Origin: Hymenobacter cellulosivorans
Lineage (GTDB): Bacteria > Bacteroidota > Bacteroidia > Cytophagales > Hymenobacteraceae
Reading direction: 5' to 3'
NCBI RefSeq assembly: GCF_022919135.1
Contig: NZ_CP095049.1
Coordinates: forward strand, 4,282,501-4,346,500
DNA length: 64,000 nt
Made by a program: the position numbers and the translations under genes. The notes under the pieces were generated by a model that saw only the letters and a program-made list of their open reading frames with translations, had not been told where the DNA came from and did not search any database. Shown one piece after another: positions 42,842 to 53,800 of this stretch (position 1 is its first letter; the number at the start of each line of letters is the position of its first letter).

Positions 42842-44269
42842 TTAGGGATTCTTGACGGCCTGCACCAGGCGGCGCAGCTCCGGCGCGGTGTAGAGCCGGC
42901 CGCGGGAAACGACTGCCTGCACCCGGCGCAGATGGCTGATATTTTCCAGCGGATTCTTATCAAGCAGCACCACGTCAGCCTCCTTGCCCACGGTTATAGT
43001 GCCGGAGCGTTGGTCGGCTTTTAGAAACCGGGCTCCGTTGATGGTGGCCGCCTGCAGGGCCTGAGTGGGCGTCAGGCCGGCTGCTACCATGAGCTCCAGC
43101 TCGCCCAGCAAAGACGTGCCCGGGTACACGTAGGAGTTGGAAGCGCCGCTGTCGGAGCCGGCCAGCAGCGTCACGCCAGCGGCCTGCAGTTGGGGCACCA
43201 AGCTCGTAAACCGGGCTCCGAGCTGCTGGTTGAAAGCCCGGGTGGCGGGACTTTGGGCCCGGGCCCCGGCCAAACGGCGGGCGTACGTGCGCTGAATACT
43301 GGGCGCAATGTAGGCCAGCATGGTGTCGCGGGCATGGTCGGTGGAGGGCAGCTCGGTGAGCAGCTTCTGGATGAAGAGCGTGGGCACCACAGCCGTGCGC
43401 CGCTGCTTGAGCAGGCGGTAGGTCTGGGCGGCCACGGCCGGGTCGTAGGTGCGGTACACGGCGGGCAACACGGCAAACAGGCCCAGGGGCTTGCTCGTTT
43501 TGAGGCTGGCCTGCACGGCCGCCGTGATGCTGTCTTCCCGGTTGGAGCAGGCTTTAAGAAGGTAGTACAAATGTTCGGTGGCGTCGAGGCCCTGCTCGGC
43601 GGCTTCGCGCAGGGTCACGGTGTAGGGCATGTGGCCGGTGGTAGTCAGGCCCCGTTTTTCGGCTTCAGCAATGGCACCCAAAAACGCCTCCCGCGAGATG
43701 GTGCTTTCGTAGAGCTTGACGTAGTCGACGCGCAGCTTCTGCAACGAGTCTAGGGCCCGGTTTATCTGAGCGGGCGTTTCGATTTCCAGGGAGCCGGCCC
43801 AGAAGGCCTTGGGCCCGTCGAGCTTGGGTCCGGAGGTAAAAATACGGGGCCCGGCCAGCTGCCCGGCCGCCAGTTGCTCGCGCCAGCGGAAAATGTGCGG
43901 GGTCAGGTCGCCGCCCGCGTCGCGCACCGTCGTGATGCCGTGGGCCAGGTAGAGCGGCAGCAGATTGCGGTTGGCCGCAGCCAGGGAGTCGCCGCCGCGA
44001 AAGTGCACGTGCATGTCCCAGAGGCCCGGAATCAGGTAGCGGCCCCGGGCGTCCACGGTTTTGGGAGCCGCCATGGGGCGGGCCTTGCCCAGGTAGGCGA
44101 TGCGCCCGTCCCGGATTCCCAGGGTTTGGTCGGGGCGCACCCGGCCGGTTTCCACGTCCACCACGTTGGCGTGGGCAATAATGAGGTCGTAGCGCTGGAC
44201 CCTCGGCCCGGTGAAACCAAAGAAAACGGCCGCCAGGGCACTGGTCAGGCAGAAGAGGCGAAATTTCAT
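42842..44269 (-). CDS. Exported imidazolonepropionase-like amidohydrolase
   Basis: A 475-aa metal-dependent hydrolase with a signal peptide (FRLFCLTSALAAVFFGFTG). Amidohydrolase motifs appear in order: GLWDMHVHFRGGD (first metal His pair), VKLYES (bridging Lys region), TTGHMPY, ATEHLYYLL (further His) and LLAGSDSGASN (Asp). The C-terminal LKADQRSGTITVGKEADVVLL composite domain is typical. Members of this group act as exported peptidases or prolidases, among others; the substrate is unknown. Start ATG 44269 (MKFRLF). The peptide deformylase gene follows at 11 bp. Confidence 0.9.
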   Translation of the reverse strand: MKFRLFCLTSALAAVFFGFTGPRVQRYDLIIAHANVVDVETGRVRPDQTLGIRDGRIAYLGKARPMAAPKTVDARGRYLIPGLWDMHVHFRGGDSLAAANRNLLPLYLAHGITTVRDAGGDLTPHIFRWREQLAAGQLAGPRIFTSGPKLDGPKAFWAGSLEIETPAQINRALDSLQKLRVDYVKLYESTISREAFLGAIAEAEKRGLTTTGHMPYTVTLREAAEQGLDATEHLYYLLKACSNREDSITAAVQASLKTSKPLGLFAVLPAVYRTYDPAVAAQTYRLLKQRRTAVVPTLFIQKLLTELPSTDHARDTMLAYIAPSIQRTYARRLAGARAQSPATRAFNQQLGARFTSLVPQLQAAGVTLLAGSDSGASNSYVYPGTSLLGELELMVAAGLTPTQALQAATINGARFLKADQRSGTITVGKEADVVLLDKNPLENISHLRRVQAVVSRGRLYTAPELRRLVQAVKNP

Positions 44270-44392
44270 GCGACAAGGAAAGCAAGAGCGGAGCCGGAAG
44301 GTAGCCGATAAAAGCCTATTTGGTACCCGCCGCGGCCTTTTCTCACCAGCCCATCAGCTGCCCACTCGGGTGGGCTTGCCCGCTACTCCAGC

Positions 44393-46678
44393 TCAGGCTT
44401 CCAGGCCCAGCAGCTCCCGCAGCCCGGCCAGACTGTAAAGGCCCCGCTCCAGGTCGATATCGGCGGCCGGCGCGGCTTTGCGGCCCGCCGAGCCGCCGGC
44501 CAGGGCCAGCACCTGCTGGCGCTCGGGCTGGGTGAAATCGGCGAAGGAGCGGCGCAACAGCGGTACTACTTCCTGAAACACGGCTTCGTCGAGGTCCGAA
44601 AGCCAGACGTCGAGCAAGTCGAACAAAGGGCGGTGGTGAATCAGCAGCAGGCCGCTACCGCGCAAAAAACCTTCAATCCAAGCTGTGGCGTACTCGGTGG
44701 CCTGGGCCGGCGCCAACGCCAGACCCAGCGCCGTAGCGGTGTCTTCGGCGCCGAGCTGCTGCCCGTCGAAGAGCAAGCGGGTGGCGGCGCCGGCTAGCAA
44801 GCCGCTGCTGCCGGGTTGCCGACTGATGACGTGCAGGGCGGCGTACCAGTCGGCCTGCGCAGCGGGGTCGGGCAAGAGCCGCACGGCTTGGTGGGCGGCT
44901 TCCACTTGCTCCAACAGCTGGGCGGCGGCACCCGCGTCGAGGCCGGTGGTGGCCCGGGGCAGAGAAATGCACAGACGGGGCACCAGATGCTGCACCACCT
45001 GGGCCACCTGGGCGGTTTCGGTGCGCCGCACGTTGCCGTAGCGCAGCACATTGACTAGCGGCGGCAAAGCCGTGAGCAGGTGCACTACGTCGCGGGTGTC
45101 GGCGCTGAGCGTTTCGAGGCGGGCCACCAGAGCCGGCAAGGCCGGGCCAATATCGGCGCGCAGGGCTTCTTCCAGCAACTCCCCGATCTGGCCCAGATGA
45201 CCGGCCTGGGCGGCCCGGTGCCGGGCCGCGCCGCTGGCGGCTTCCAAGACAGTATTGCCCCAGCGGCCCGCTTCGAGCAGCTGCAGCACCATTTCAGGCT
45301 TCCACTGCAGGTCCCACACCTCGTGAAAGGTGCCGCTTTTGCCGCTCACGCGCTGGGGCTTGCCCCAACGGATGCCCAGCAGCGCCAGACGGTGCAGGAG
45401 GTGGCTGCGGCCCAAATCCAGGTCTTTGCGCACATCCAGGGCCAGGGGCTTGCGGGCCGCCTCGGGCTTGAGGCGCCAGGTTTTCTGCTGTAAGGCCAGA
45501 TCCTGCTGCAAGGGCGAGGCAGGCAGCTCCTCGGGCACCTCACCTAGCTTCTGCCCGATTACCAGCTGTTCGTGTACCAGACTCAGAGCTTCGGCGTAGC
45601 CGCCCCCAAAGATGCTCACGGCGGCTTCTTCCAGCTCCTCGATGCCGGGCAAAGCCAAGCCGCGCACGGCGGCCAGGGCCTCGGCCAGCCGCACGCCCTC
45701 AATGGCGTGGGCCGAGGAAGCATCCAGTTGCTGCTCGCGCAGCACGTGGGCTGCCCGCACCATCCAGTGCGTCACGACCCGGTCGTGGGGCTGGGTAAAG
45801 AGCAGTTCGTACCAGGCCGGCGAGAGTACCCCCGCCCCGTAGCCCGACTGCCAGGCCAGCCGCTCGTAGGTCCAGGGAACCCAAGTGGCCTGGGTGGGCA
45901 CTTTTTTCAGGCCCTTAAGCCGGGCTTTGTCGGCTTTGGCGTAGTCGGGCAAGGTTTCGGCCCGGAGCACGGGCGCGTGCCAGGCTCCGCAGACCACGGC
46001 CACGCGCTGGTAGCCCTGCTTGCCCGTGGCGCGCAGGGTTTCGCGCATGTAGGCTTCGCGCAGCAGGGTTTCCTCCGACTCGGGTTGGGCCAGTTCCTCG
46101 CGCAGGGCCGTCATCATCTGCAGCACTACGTCAAACGCATCGGCGCGGCCAGCGCTGTGCTCGATGCGGGCTTCCCACCACCGCTCCCCGTCCAGGTAGC
46201 CGTCGAGGCGGGCCAGGTGGGCAATGGGGTCCAGGCGCAGCGGGGTATCTTCCAGGGACAACTCGGCGGTATTTTCGGCGGAATCTGCGGCTTCAGGTGC
46301 CGCATCCGGGGGGCTTTCGGTTTGCGGCGCCGGTTCGTGCTCAATGGCGGCGGGCAAGGCAAAGCGCAAGGCCATGGGCAGATCGAAGCAGCGCAGGTGA
46401 GCCGCGTGCTGCCGGCACCAGCGGACGGCCTGCCACTCGGGCGAAAACTCGGCAAAGGGCAGAAACGAGGCCTGCTGGTGCTGCTTGGGGTTGTAAACAA
46501 GCAGGGCTACCGGCGGAACCAAATCGGGCGTGGCAGCCAGGGCCAGCACCTTTTCCGCGTCGGCCGGGCATTCCAGGAGCACAATGTCGGGCTGGAACTC
46601 GTCCAGGGCCTTGAGCAAGCTGGCGGCACTGCCCGGGCCGTGGTGACGAATACCGAAAAGGCGGAGGTCGGAGGACAT
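44393..46678 (-). CDS. DUF5682 protein of the MoxR/VWA/SWIM set
   Basis: A 761-aa cytoplasmic protein with the typical DUF5682 opening (FGIRHHGPGSAASLLKALDE, PDIVLLECPADAEKVL) and VALLVYNPKQHQQASFLPFA, followed by a long helical middle. In E. coli the corresponding family member is YehM, encoded beside a MoxR-type ATPase, VWA and SWIM proteins; none has a proven biochemical role. The first 130 residues resemble TraB-like folds that use His and acidic residues. Here the gene is separated from its usual partners: 6 kb from VWA and 10 kb from MoxR. Start ATG 46678. It is divergent from the two-component genes at 47091. Confidence 0.9.
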   Translation of the reverse strand: MSSDLRLFGIRHHGPGSAASLLKALDEFQPDIVLLECPADAEKVLALAATPDLVPPVALLVYNPKQHQQASFLPFAEFSPEWQAVRWCRQHAAHLRCFDLPMALRFALPAAIEHEPAPQTESPPDAAPEAADSAENTAELSLEDTPLRLDPIAHLARLDGYLDGERWWEARIEHSAGRADAFDVVLQMMTALREELAQPESEETLLREAYMRETLRATGKQGYQRVAVVCGAWHAPVLRAETLPDYAKADKARLKGLKKVPTQATWVPWTYERLAWQSGYGAGVLSPAWYELLFTQPHDRVVTHWMVRAAHVLREQQLDASSAHAIEGVRLAEALAAVRGLALPGIEELEEAAVSIFGGGYAEALSLVHEQLVIGQKLGEVPEELPASPLQQDLALQQKTWRLKPEAARKPLALDVRKDLDLGRSHLLHRLALLGIRWGKPQRVSGKSGTFHEVWDLQWKPEMVLQLLEAGRWGNTVLEAASGAARHRAAQAGHLGQIGELLEEALRADIGPALPALVARLETLSADTRDVVHLLTALPPLVNVLRYGNVRRTETAQVAQVVQHLVPRLCISLPRATTGLDAGAAAQLLEQVEAAHQAVRLLPDPAAQADWYAALHVISRQPGSSGLLAGAATRLLFDGQQLGAEDTATALGLALAPAQATEYATAWIEGFLRGSGLLLIHHRPLFDLLDVWLSDLDEAVFQEVVPLLRRSFADFTQPERQQVLALAGGSAGRKAAPAADIDLERGLYSLAGLRELLGLEA

Positions 46679-47090
46679 GCGAATGGAGCTGATGAGCCTG
46701 GCCGGCTATTTTTCGAAAACGTTAAAAGACCCGCCCAGCCGGCTGCGGCATGCTCAACGGGCAAAAAGCACCGCCAGGCCGGTAGCGGATAGAAACCGTG
46801 CCGAAGATACACGGCCAGCCGACGGGCACCGCATGACCGGGTAAGATTGCCGCGCTACGCGGGCCCGGCCAGGTCGCGCTGCCGGTAGTGCAGCTTTTTT
46901 TGCTGCGAAATTATACCGGCTGTTGCAGGGGTTTATGGCAAATAGTGTATATTCAGCTTCGCCCATAGTACCCTGCTCCCCTTGCCGGGGCGGATGTAGT
47001 CCCCCACGGCCTTGGTGCCGGGGCTGAGTTTATGCCCAAACAGAATGGCGGGGCCAGCTACCTGGCAGGCAGCCTTTTACCGGATTTCGT
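46679..47090. other. Intergenic gap, 412 bp, divergent promoters expected
   Basis: Separates DUF5682 (minus) from the TPR histidine kinase (plus). No ORF with a convincing start, no strong hairpin and no exact promoter consensus was found. Confidence 0.55.
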
Positions 47091-49400
47091 ATGCACCGTG
47101 GCTATCTGGCAGCTTTTGTACTTTTTCTGCACCTAGGCAGTGGTTTGCACGCCGAGCCCATCTACCCAATCCTGCACCCGGCGGCCGTTGCCCGGCTGCG
47201 GGCCCTGGTGCGAAAAAGCCCCGCGGATACCCATCAGGTACAGCGCCTTCAGGGCCTGGGCGAGTACTATCTGCATCAGTATAACGGGCCGGGTGGCCCC
47301 GCGGATAAAGACAGCGCCTACGCCTGCAGCCGCCGGGCGGAGGCGCTGAGTACGACCCTGGGTTATAAGCCCGGGCAAATCCGCAGCCGCTATCTGCTGA
47401 GCTACCTGCTGTTCGACTCGGGCCAGCCCGCGGAAGCGCAGCGCCTGCTGTCGGCGGCCATCAATCTGAGCAGGCGCTGCGGCTACGGGCAGCTTGAGGC
47501 CGAGGGCTGGTACTATGCCGCGGAGGCCTACACCGGCCCCAACCACGATTTGGCGGGCCGAATCAGATGCTACCAGCGGGCCCGGCGGCTTTACCAGAAG
47601 CTGGGCAACCGGGAAAAGGACGCCTACTTGCTCAAAACCGTGGCCGACGTGCACTATACCCAGGGCAACTATGCGCTGGCCCTGCGCGAGCTGCTGCAGG
47701 TCCTGGCCACGTACCGCGCCATCGGGCATCCCCGCCTGCACTACACCTACGACTTACTGGCTTCGGTCAACTGCAGCATGGGCAACTACCGGGAAGCCAT
47801 CCGCTACGGGCTAGCCACCGTGGAAGCGGCCCGGCGCAGCCACGACACGACGGACCTGCCCCTGTTTTATGCCCGGCTCGGCATTGCCAATCAGGAAATA
47901 AACCAGCTGCCGGAGGCAACTGCCTACTTTGAACAGGCCCTGCTTCATGCCCAACGGGAGAACAAGGTGGATCAGGTACTAAATGCGGCCCGGCACATTG
48001 TTTCTACGCGTCTAGCCCAGGGCCAGGCCCGGCAAGCCCTGGCGTTTTACTCGGACGTGCTGCGCCAGTACCCGCCGGCTACGGCCCGGGTCGAGTTGGA
48101 TGCCGCCCTTGCCCTGGCCGAGTGCTACATGGCCCTCAGGCGCTACGACCTAGCCGAGCGGCAGTACCTGAAGATATTGGCCCTGGAAGCAGAAATGGGG
48201 GAAAGCTACCGGAACCGGTTTATGGCCTACCAGAAAATCGGGAACTACTACATGACGGTGCAGCAGTACCACAAAGCCCGGCACTACCTCAATCAGGCCT
48301 TGGCCCTGAACAAGCAGGGCGGCTCGTTGCGCCGCAACGGGAACCTGCATCTGCTGCTATTCAAAGTCGACTCGGCCCAGCACCGCTACCGGCAGGCCCT
48401 GGCCCACTACCAGCGCTACAAGGCCCTGCACGACTCGGTTTTCAACGAGAAGAAAAGCCTGCAGATTGCCAGTTTGCAGATTCAGTACGCCACGAAGGAA
48501 AAGGAGCAGAACATTGCCCTGCTCACCAAGCAAAACCGCGTGCAGCAGGTCAGCATTCAGCAGAAGGAGTTTCAGCGCAACGCGACGCTGGGCGGCACTT
48601 TGCTGCTGCTGCTGCTCAGCGGGACCGTGTATAACCGCTACCGGCTCAAGCAGCGCAGCAACCGGCTGCTGGAAGCCAAGCAAACCGAAATCAACGGCAA
48701 AAACGCGTTTCTCGAGCAGGTCCTGCGCGACAAGGAAGGCCTGCTGCGCGACAAAGACACGCTGCTGGAAGAAAAGGAATGGATGCTGAAGGAAATTCAC
48801 CACCGGGTCAAAAATAACCTGCAGATTATCAGCAGCCTGCTTTCCTCTCAGGCCGTGTACCTGCAGGACCCGGCCGCGCTGACGGCCGTGCGCGAAAGCC
48901 AGAACCGGGTGCACACCATGGGCCTGATTCACCAGAACCTGTACCAGTCGGCCGGGCCCTCGCTGGTGGCCATGCAGGCCTACATTCCGGAGCTGGCCCG
49001 CCACCTGGTGCATTCCTTCAACCGCCAGGATTCGGTGCGCCTGGAACTGAACGTGGCGCCCCTGAGCCTGGATGCCTCCCTGGCCGTGCCCGTGGGGCTC
49101 ATCCTCAATGAGGCGCTGACCAATGCCCTTAAATACGCCTACCCGGCCGGGCAGCCCGGCCCGGTGGCGGTCAGCCTGCAGCTGCACGAGGGGCAATGCA
49201 GGCTGACCATTCAAGACACCGGCATCGGTCTGCCCGCCGGCTTTGACCTGCACAAGAGCTCTACCCTGGGCCTGCACATGATTCGGGGGCTGAGCCGGCA
49301 AATCGGCGGGCGGCTGCAGATTCAGCACACCGGCGGCGTGCAGATCAGCCTGCAGTTTACGCCCGTCAAACACCCCAAACCTTCCCTGGCGCTTACCTGA
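47091..49400 (+). CDS. Exported TPR histidine kinase (HisKA_2 type)
   Basis: A 769-aa sensor kinase. A signal peptide (MHRGYLAAFVLFLHLGSGLH) leads into a periplasmic TPR region (about 35-460; AEGWYYAAEAYTGPNHDLAG, YYMTVQQYHKARHYLNQAL). One membrane helix (NATLGGTLLLLLLSGTVYNR) is followed by a coiled coil and a HisKA_2 domain, LKEIHHRVKNNLQIISSLLS with the paired His570/571, and an ATPase domain (NEALTNALKYAY, TIQDTGIGLP, LGLHMIRGL). The TPRs probably bind an external or periplasmic protein or peptide. The AraC-type response regulator starts 12 bp after the stop, making an obvious pair. Confidence 0.93.
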   Translation: MHRGYLAAFVLFLHLGSGLHAEPIYPILHPAAVARLRALVRKSPADTHQVQRLQGLGEYYLHQYNGPGGPADKDSAYACSRRAEALSTTLGYKPGQIRSRYLLSYLLFDSGQPAEAQRLLSAAINLSRRCGYGQLEAEGWYYAAEAYTGPNHDLAGRIRCYQRARRLYQKLGNREKDAYLLKTVADVHYTQGNYALALRELLQVLATYRAIGHPRLHYTYDLLASVNCSMGNYREAIRYGLATVEAARRSHDTTDLPLFYARLGIANQEINQLPEATAYFEQALLHAQRENKVDQVLNAARHIVSTRLAQGQARQALAFYSDVLRQYPPATARVELDAALALAECYMALRRYDLAERQYLKILALEAEMGESYRNRFMAYQKIGNYYMTVQQYHKARHYLNQALALNKQGGSLRRNGNLHLLLFKVDSAQHRYRQALAHYQRYKALHDSVFNEKKSLQIASLQIQYATKEKEQNIALLTKQNRVQQVSIQQKEFQRNATLGGTLLLLLLSGTVYNRYRLKQRSNRLLEAKQTEINGKNAFLEQVLRDKEGLLRDKDTLLEEKEWMLKEIHHRVKNNLQIISSLLSSQAVYLQDPAALTAVRESQNRVHTMGLIHQNLYQSAGPSLVAMQAYIPELARHLVHSFNRQDSVRLELNVAPLSLDASLAVPVGLILNEALTNALKYAYPAGQPGPVAVSLQLHEGQCRLTIQDTGIGLPAGFDLHKSSTLGLHMIRGLSRQIGGRLQIQHTGGVQISLQFTPVKHPKPSLALT

Positions 49401-49412
49401 CCCCTATCGGCC

Positions 49413-50231
49413 ATGCTTTCCCCCGTAGTACCGACAACTGCCAGCGTGCTGGTCGTAGAAGATGAGTTTCTGGTAGCCCACGAGCTGCAGATGATTCTGG
49501 AGCAGGCCCGGTACCGCGTCTGTGGGCAGGCGTTTTCCGTGGCCGAGGCCCGGGAGCTGCTGCAGCACGAAAGGCCCGACATCGTGCTGCTCGACATCTA
49601 CCTGCAGGGCGAGCAAACCGGCCTGGACCTGGCCCGGCACCTGGACGAACACAACATTCCCTTTGTTTTCATTTCCGCCTTTGCCAATGCCTCCCTTATT
49701 GAGGAAGCCAAGGCCACCCGGCCCCAGGGCTACCTGGTCAAGCCATTTCGACCGCAGGATGTGCTGGTGACGCTCGAAATTGCCTACCACCGCTTTCTGA
49801 CGACGCCACCGGTGACGCCTGCAGCCGGGCCGGCCGCCGCCCCCGAAGCCGGCAGCCCGCCCCGCGGCGAAACCCTGCACGGCGACAGTTCCGCGGCAGC
49901 CCGGCTGGCGGCCCTGTTTCTGGAGTTGCTGGCCAGCCAGTTTCCCGTCGACACGTCCCTGTACTCGCTGAAGCTGAAAACGCCCAGCGACTATGCCCAG
50001 GAGCTCTCCGTGCACGTAAATCACCTGAACCGGGCGGTGCGTACGGCCACGGGCAAAACCACGAGCCAGCACATTACCGAAAAGCTGATCAGCGAGGCTA
50101 TTCTGCTCTTGAGCAATACCCGCCACAACGTGGCCGAAATTGCTTATTGCCTCGGCTTTCAGTACCCAACGTATTTCAACACGTTTTTCAAAAAGCAGAC
50201 CGGCGTTAACCCGCTGGCCTACCGCAGCTAA
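49413..50231 (+). CDS. Response regulator with AraC-type DNA-binding domain
   Basis: A 272-aa protein. The receiver (residues 10-125) has VVEDE, phospho-Asp in VLLDIYLQGEQTG and Lys in YLVKPFRPQDV. A Pro/Ala-rich linker (PPVTPAAGPAAAPEAGSPP) leads to an AraC/XylS-type helix-turn-helix (SVHVNHLNRAVRTATGKTTS, LSNTRHNVAEIAYCLGFQYP, TYFNTFFKKQTGVNPLAYR). It is the output partner of the TPR kinase just upstream. The next gene is the T9SS-secreted repeat protein, about 570 bp downstream on the same strand; whether that is a target is not known. Confidence 0.92.
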   Translation: MLSPVVPTTASVLVVEDEFLVAHELQMILEQARYRVCGQAFSVAEARELLQHERPDIVLLDIYLQGEQTGLDLARHLDEHNIPFVFISAFANASLIEEAKATRPQGYLVKPFRPQDVLVTLEIAYHRFLTTPPVTPAAGPAAAPEAGSPPRGETLHGDSSAAARLAALFLELLASQFPVDTSLYSLKLKTPSDYAQELSVHVNHLNRAVRTATGKTTSQHITEKLISEAILLLSNTRHNVAEIAYCLGFQYPTYFNTFFKKQTGVNPLAYRS

Positions 50232-50803
50232 GGAGCTGCTCGGGCCACCGGCCAACGGCGCTGGTCCTGCTTTTGTACTAATCCTTGTTAGTTAAACAAC
50301 AGCTGGTTTGATTATTATAAGCATCTGTTTGTTTGTTGTTATGCAGGCGGCGGTTTTCCCCGCCAATTTTGGGCTATTACAAATGCTCAGCTACTTGGCC
50401 AGTTGCCAGTAGCTACCGACTCCGGGCAGCAACTGCGGCCGAAGTCGGTCCCGGGCCACCCCGGCTGGCAATTCTCCCTGCTCTGCGTCCTGCTCCTCCT
50501 GGCCCTATTCCCCACCGCCAGGTCGCTCTCATTTCCTGATAACCCAAGCTACCTGCCGCACTTGGCAGGCCTGCTAGCCGTACCCGCGCCGCACCGGTTC
50601 CGGCGAAAGGCCTTGTTGTAACTGCCCCCAACGGTTGAGCAAGGCAGCCCGAGTGCCGGCCAGAGAAGCGCAGTCAGGCCGGCTTTAATGCCCCGTTTGG
50701 CAGCTCAGGCAACCTGGCTCTAGCTGCTACCAGCCTCTTTTTTGCTTTGCCGATTCACTCAATCCTTCTTTTAACTGATTCATCCACAGCCTTTCCCGTA
50801 CGC
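50232..50803. other. Intergenic gap, 572 bp, upstream of the T9SS protein
   Basis: The first 120 bp are AT-rich, with several TTTG words (TGGTTTGATTATTATAAGCA and GTTTGTTTGTTG). This resembles Bacteroidota promoter sequence, but no exact TTTG-N19-TAnnTTTG pair was found. An open frame at 50403-50621 has a hydrophobic stretch but no plausible start. Confidence 0.5.
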
Positions 50804-53800
50804 ATGAGCACAACAATCTACGCAACTACCTCCAGGCTTTTCGGTAAGGTCCGGGCCCGGCTGGCGGCGCTGGCTACCGTCCTGCTGCTGGCTCCGGCAG
50901 CCTGGGCCCAGGCCCCCGCCAACGACGACTGCGCGGGCGCCATTGCCCTGCCAATTACGGCCACCTGCACGCCCACGACGACGACCAACCTGGGGGCCAC
51001 AGCCAGCACCGGGGCACCTACTTCGCCGTGCGGGGGCACCGTTACCAACGACGTGTGGTACAGCATCGTGGTACCGGCCAGCGGCGGGGTTATCGTCACG
51101 ACCAGCCAGGTCAGCGGCAGTCCCTTCGTCGATTCTATTCTGGAGCTCTACGCGGGCAGCTGCGGCAGCCTCACACCCCTGGCCTGCAGCGACGATGCCG
51201 GCCCCGACGGCTTTTCCAGCACGACCGTTGCCAACCTGCCCGTGGGCAGCACCATCTACGCGCGGGTGTTCAGCTTCGCCGGTAGTCCGGCGGGCAGCTT
51301 CGGACTCTGCGCCGTGGCCCGGCCCGCAGTTCCGGCCAACGACAACTGCAGCGGTGCCATTGCCCTTACCCCCAGCGCCACCTGCACGCCTACTACGGTC
51401 AGCAACGTGGGCGCTACGACCAGCACGGGCGTACCCACTTCGTCGTGTGCCAGTACGGTCCTCAACGACATCTGGTACAGCATCGTGGTGCCCACCGGCG
51501 GCGGCCTGACCGTGACAACCAGCTCGGTAAGCGGCAGCCCATTCAGCGACTCTATCATTGAGCTCTACAGTGGGGCCTGCGGCAGCCTCACTCCCGTGGC
51601 CTGCAACGACGACGCGGTGGGCGGCTCCGACCGGTTTTCCAGCGTCACGGCCCGGGGCCTCACGGCGGGCAGCACCGTGTATGCGCGGGTGTTCGGCTAC
51701 AGCAGCACGCCCACAGGGCAGTTTGGCATCTGCGTAACGGTACCCGTGCCGCCGCCCGCCAACGACGACCCAGCCGGCGCCATTGCGCTGTCCCTGGCTG
51801 CTACCTGCACGCCTACCACCGGCACCAACGCCAACACGGCCACCACCCGGCCCAACGGCTATACCAACGGCGTAAACCCGAACACGGCCTGCGGCATTGC
51901 TACGGCACCCCGGGACGTGTGGTACACCTTCACGACGGCCGCCAGCGGCACCGGCAGCACGGCCGCTACCATCCGGGTGACGGGCAATGCCGCCGGTTAC
52001 ATCCGCGTGTTTTCCAGCGCCGCCGGGGCGGCCGGTCCATTTACGGAAATAAGCTGCGCCTCGGGCGGGGCCAGCAACACGGTTTCGGTTCCTCTGAACC
52101 TGACTGGTCTTACGCCCGGCACTACGTACTACGTGTCGGTGGCTGGTTACGACTCGAGCGACGAGGTTGGCCCGTTCACGATTTGCGTAACGAGCACGCC
52201 TGTCATTCTCTGCATTGCCCCAACGGCCGTGTCGGTAGGCAGTATCACGGCTACGTCGGCTAGCCTGAACTTTGCCGCCGGGGCCGGCAACACGAGCTAC
52301 CGGGTTACTTATTACCCGGCCATGAACAGCACGAATATCACCACCCTGACGCCCACCACCTCGCCGGTGCCGCTGGTCAACCTGCTGCCCAGCACCGAGT
52401 ACCTCGTGACCCTGCAGCCCCTGTGCTCGGCCGGCGGCACTACCCCGCTTATCACGCAGACGTTTACTACCGCACCCACCAACGACGAGTGCGCCACGGC
52501 CGTGACGCTGACCCCAGGCGCAACCTGCACGCCTACCGATGGCAAAGTATTGGGTGCCACGCAAAGTCTGGCGCCTACGACCTGCAACAGCACGCTTACC
52601 GTTACTGCCCCCGACGTGTGGTATAGCTTCACCGCTACTGCCACGGCGCACATCATCACGACCTCCGGTGACTTCGACGGCGTCCTGGAAGTACTCAGCG
52701 GCACTTGCGGCTCGCTTACCAGCGTAGATTGCTCGGATGCTTCCGCCGACAATACCGAGAGCCTGAAGCTGCTTTCGCTCACGCCGGGCACTACGTATAA
52801 AGTACGCTACTACCCCTATTATGACGGCGATGTGGTGGATGGGAACTTCAGCATCTGCGTGACGACCTTGCCCGCTAACGACGCGGCCGTGCAGGCAATC
52901 TACTCGCTGGGCACTATCGCCGGCACCTATAGCTCCCCGGTTACGGTGCGGGCCGTGGTGCGCAATAACGGCGGAGCAGCCCTTACCAACGTGCCGGTCA
53001 CGCTGACCGTCAGCGGGGCGACTACCTACACCGATACCAAGTCCATTCCAACCCTGGCCGTTGGCGACTACGCCACGGTTACCTTCACGTCCTATCCCGT
53101 GACGGCTACTTCCGGCACCAACCAGCTTACGGTGACGGTACCCGCCGATGGACTGGCAACCAACAATTCCCGGACCATGGCGCAAGTGGTTTCGGCCGCT
53201 ACGCTGAGCTACAACGTAGGCAACACCTTTGCGGACGGAGCCGGCGTTACGGCGGCCAACACGACCATTGCCGTGCGCCACGAAGCCAGTAAGCCCGCTA
53301 CCATCCGCAGTATCACCACTCATTTCTTTGGCGGCGGCGGCGGCAACTACCAGCTGCTGGTCTTCCTGGCCGACGCGCCGGGGGGTATGCCCGGCACGGT
53401 AATTTACGCTACGCCCGCCCGGCCCCGGCCCATCAGTGGGGGCGCTGATGTTGTTGCCATTCCGGAAATACCCGTGGAGGGCACCTTCTTCGTGGGCTTG
53501 AGTAACACGACGACCAACAACCTGATGATCGGCTACCAGCGGGAAACGCCCCTGCGTAGCGGCACCTTCCTGTACCGCCTGTCCGGGGCCGGCTCCTGGA
53601 CCGATATCAGCGCGACGTCGGACACGCGCCTGGCCGTTGACGTTACGCTGGGCACCGTTCTGGCCAGCAAAGACGCCATTGGTGCTGGCACGCTGAACGT
53701 GTATCCCAACCCCGCGCACCGGAGCTTCACCCTGACCCTGCCCGCCATTGCCGGCCAGCGCACGGCCGCACTTACCCTGCTCAATACGCTGGGCCAGCAG

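Noticed and set aside
50403..50621. A 72-codon plus-strand frame with a hydrophobic stretch before the T9SS gene
   Set aside because: Only a TTG start, no conserved feature, and the hydrophobic part lies where a GC-rich Leu-coding run would arise by chance.
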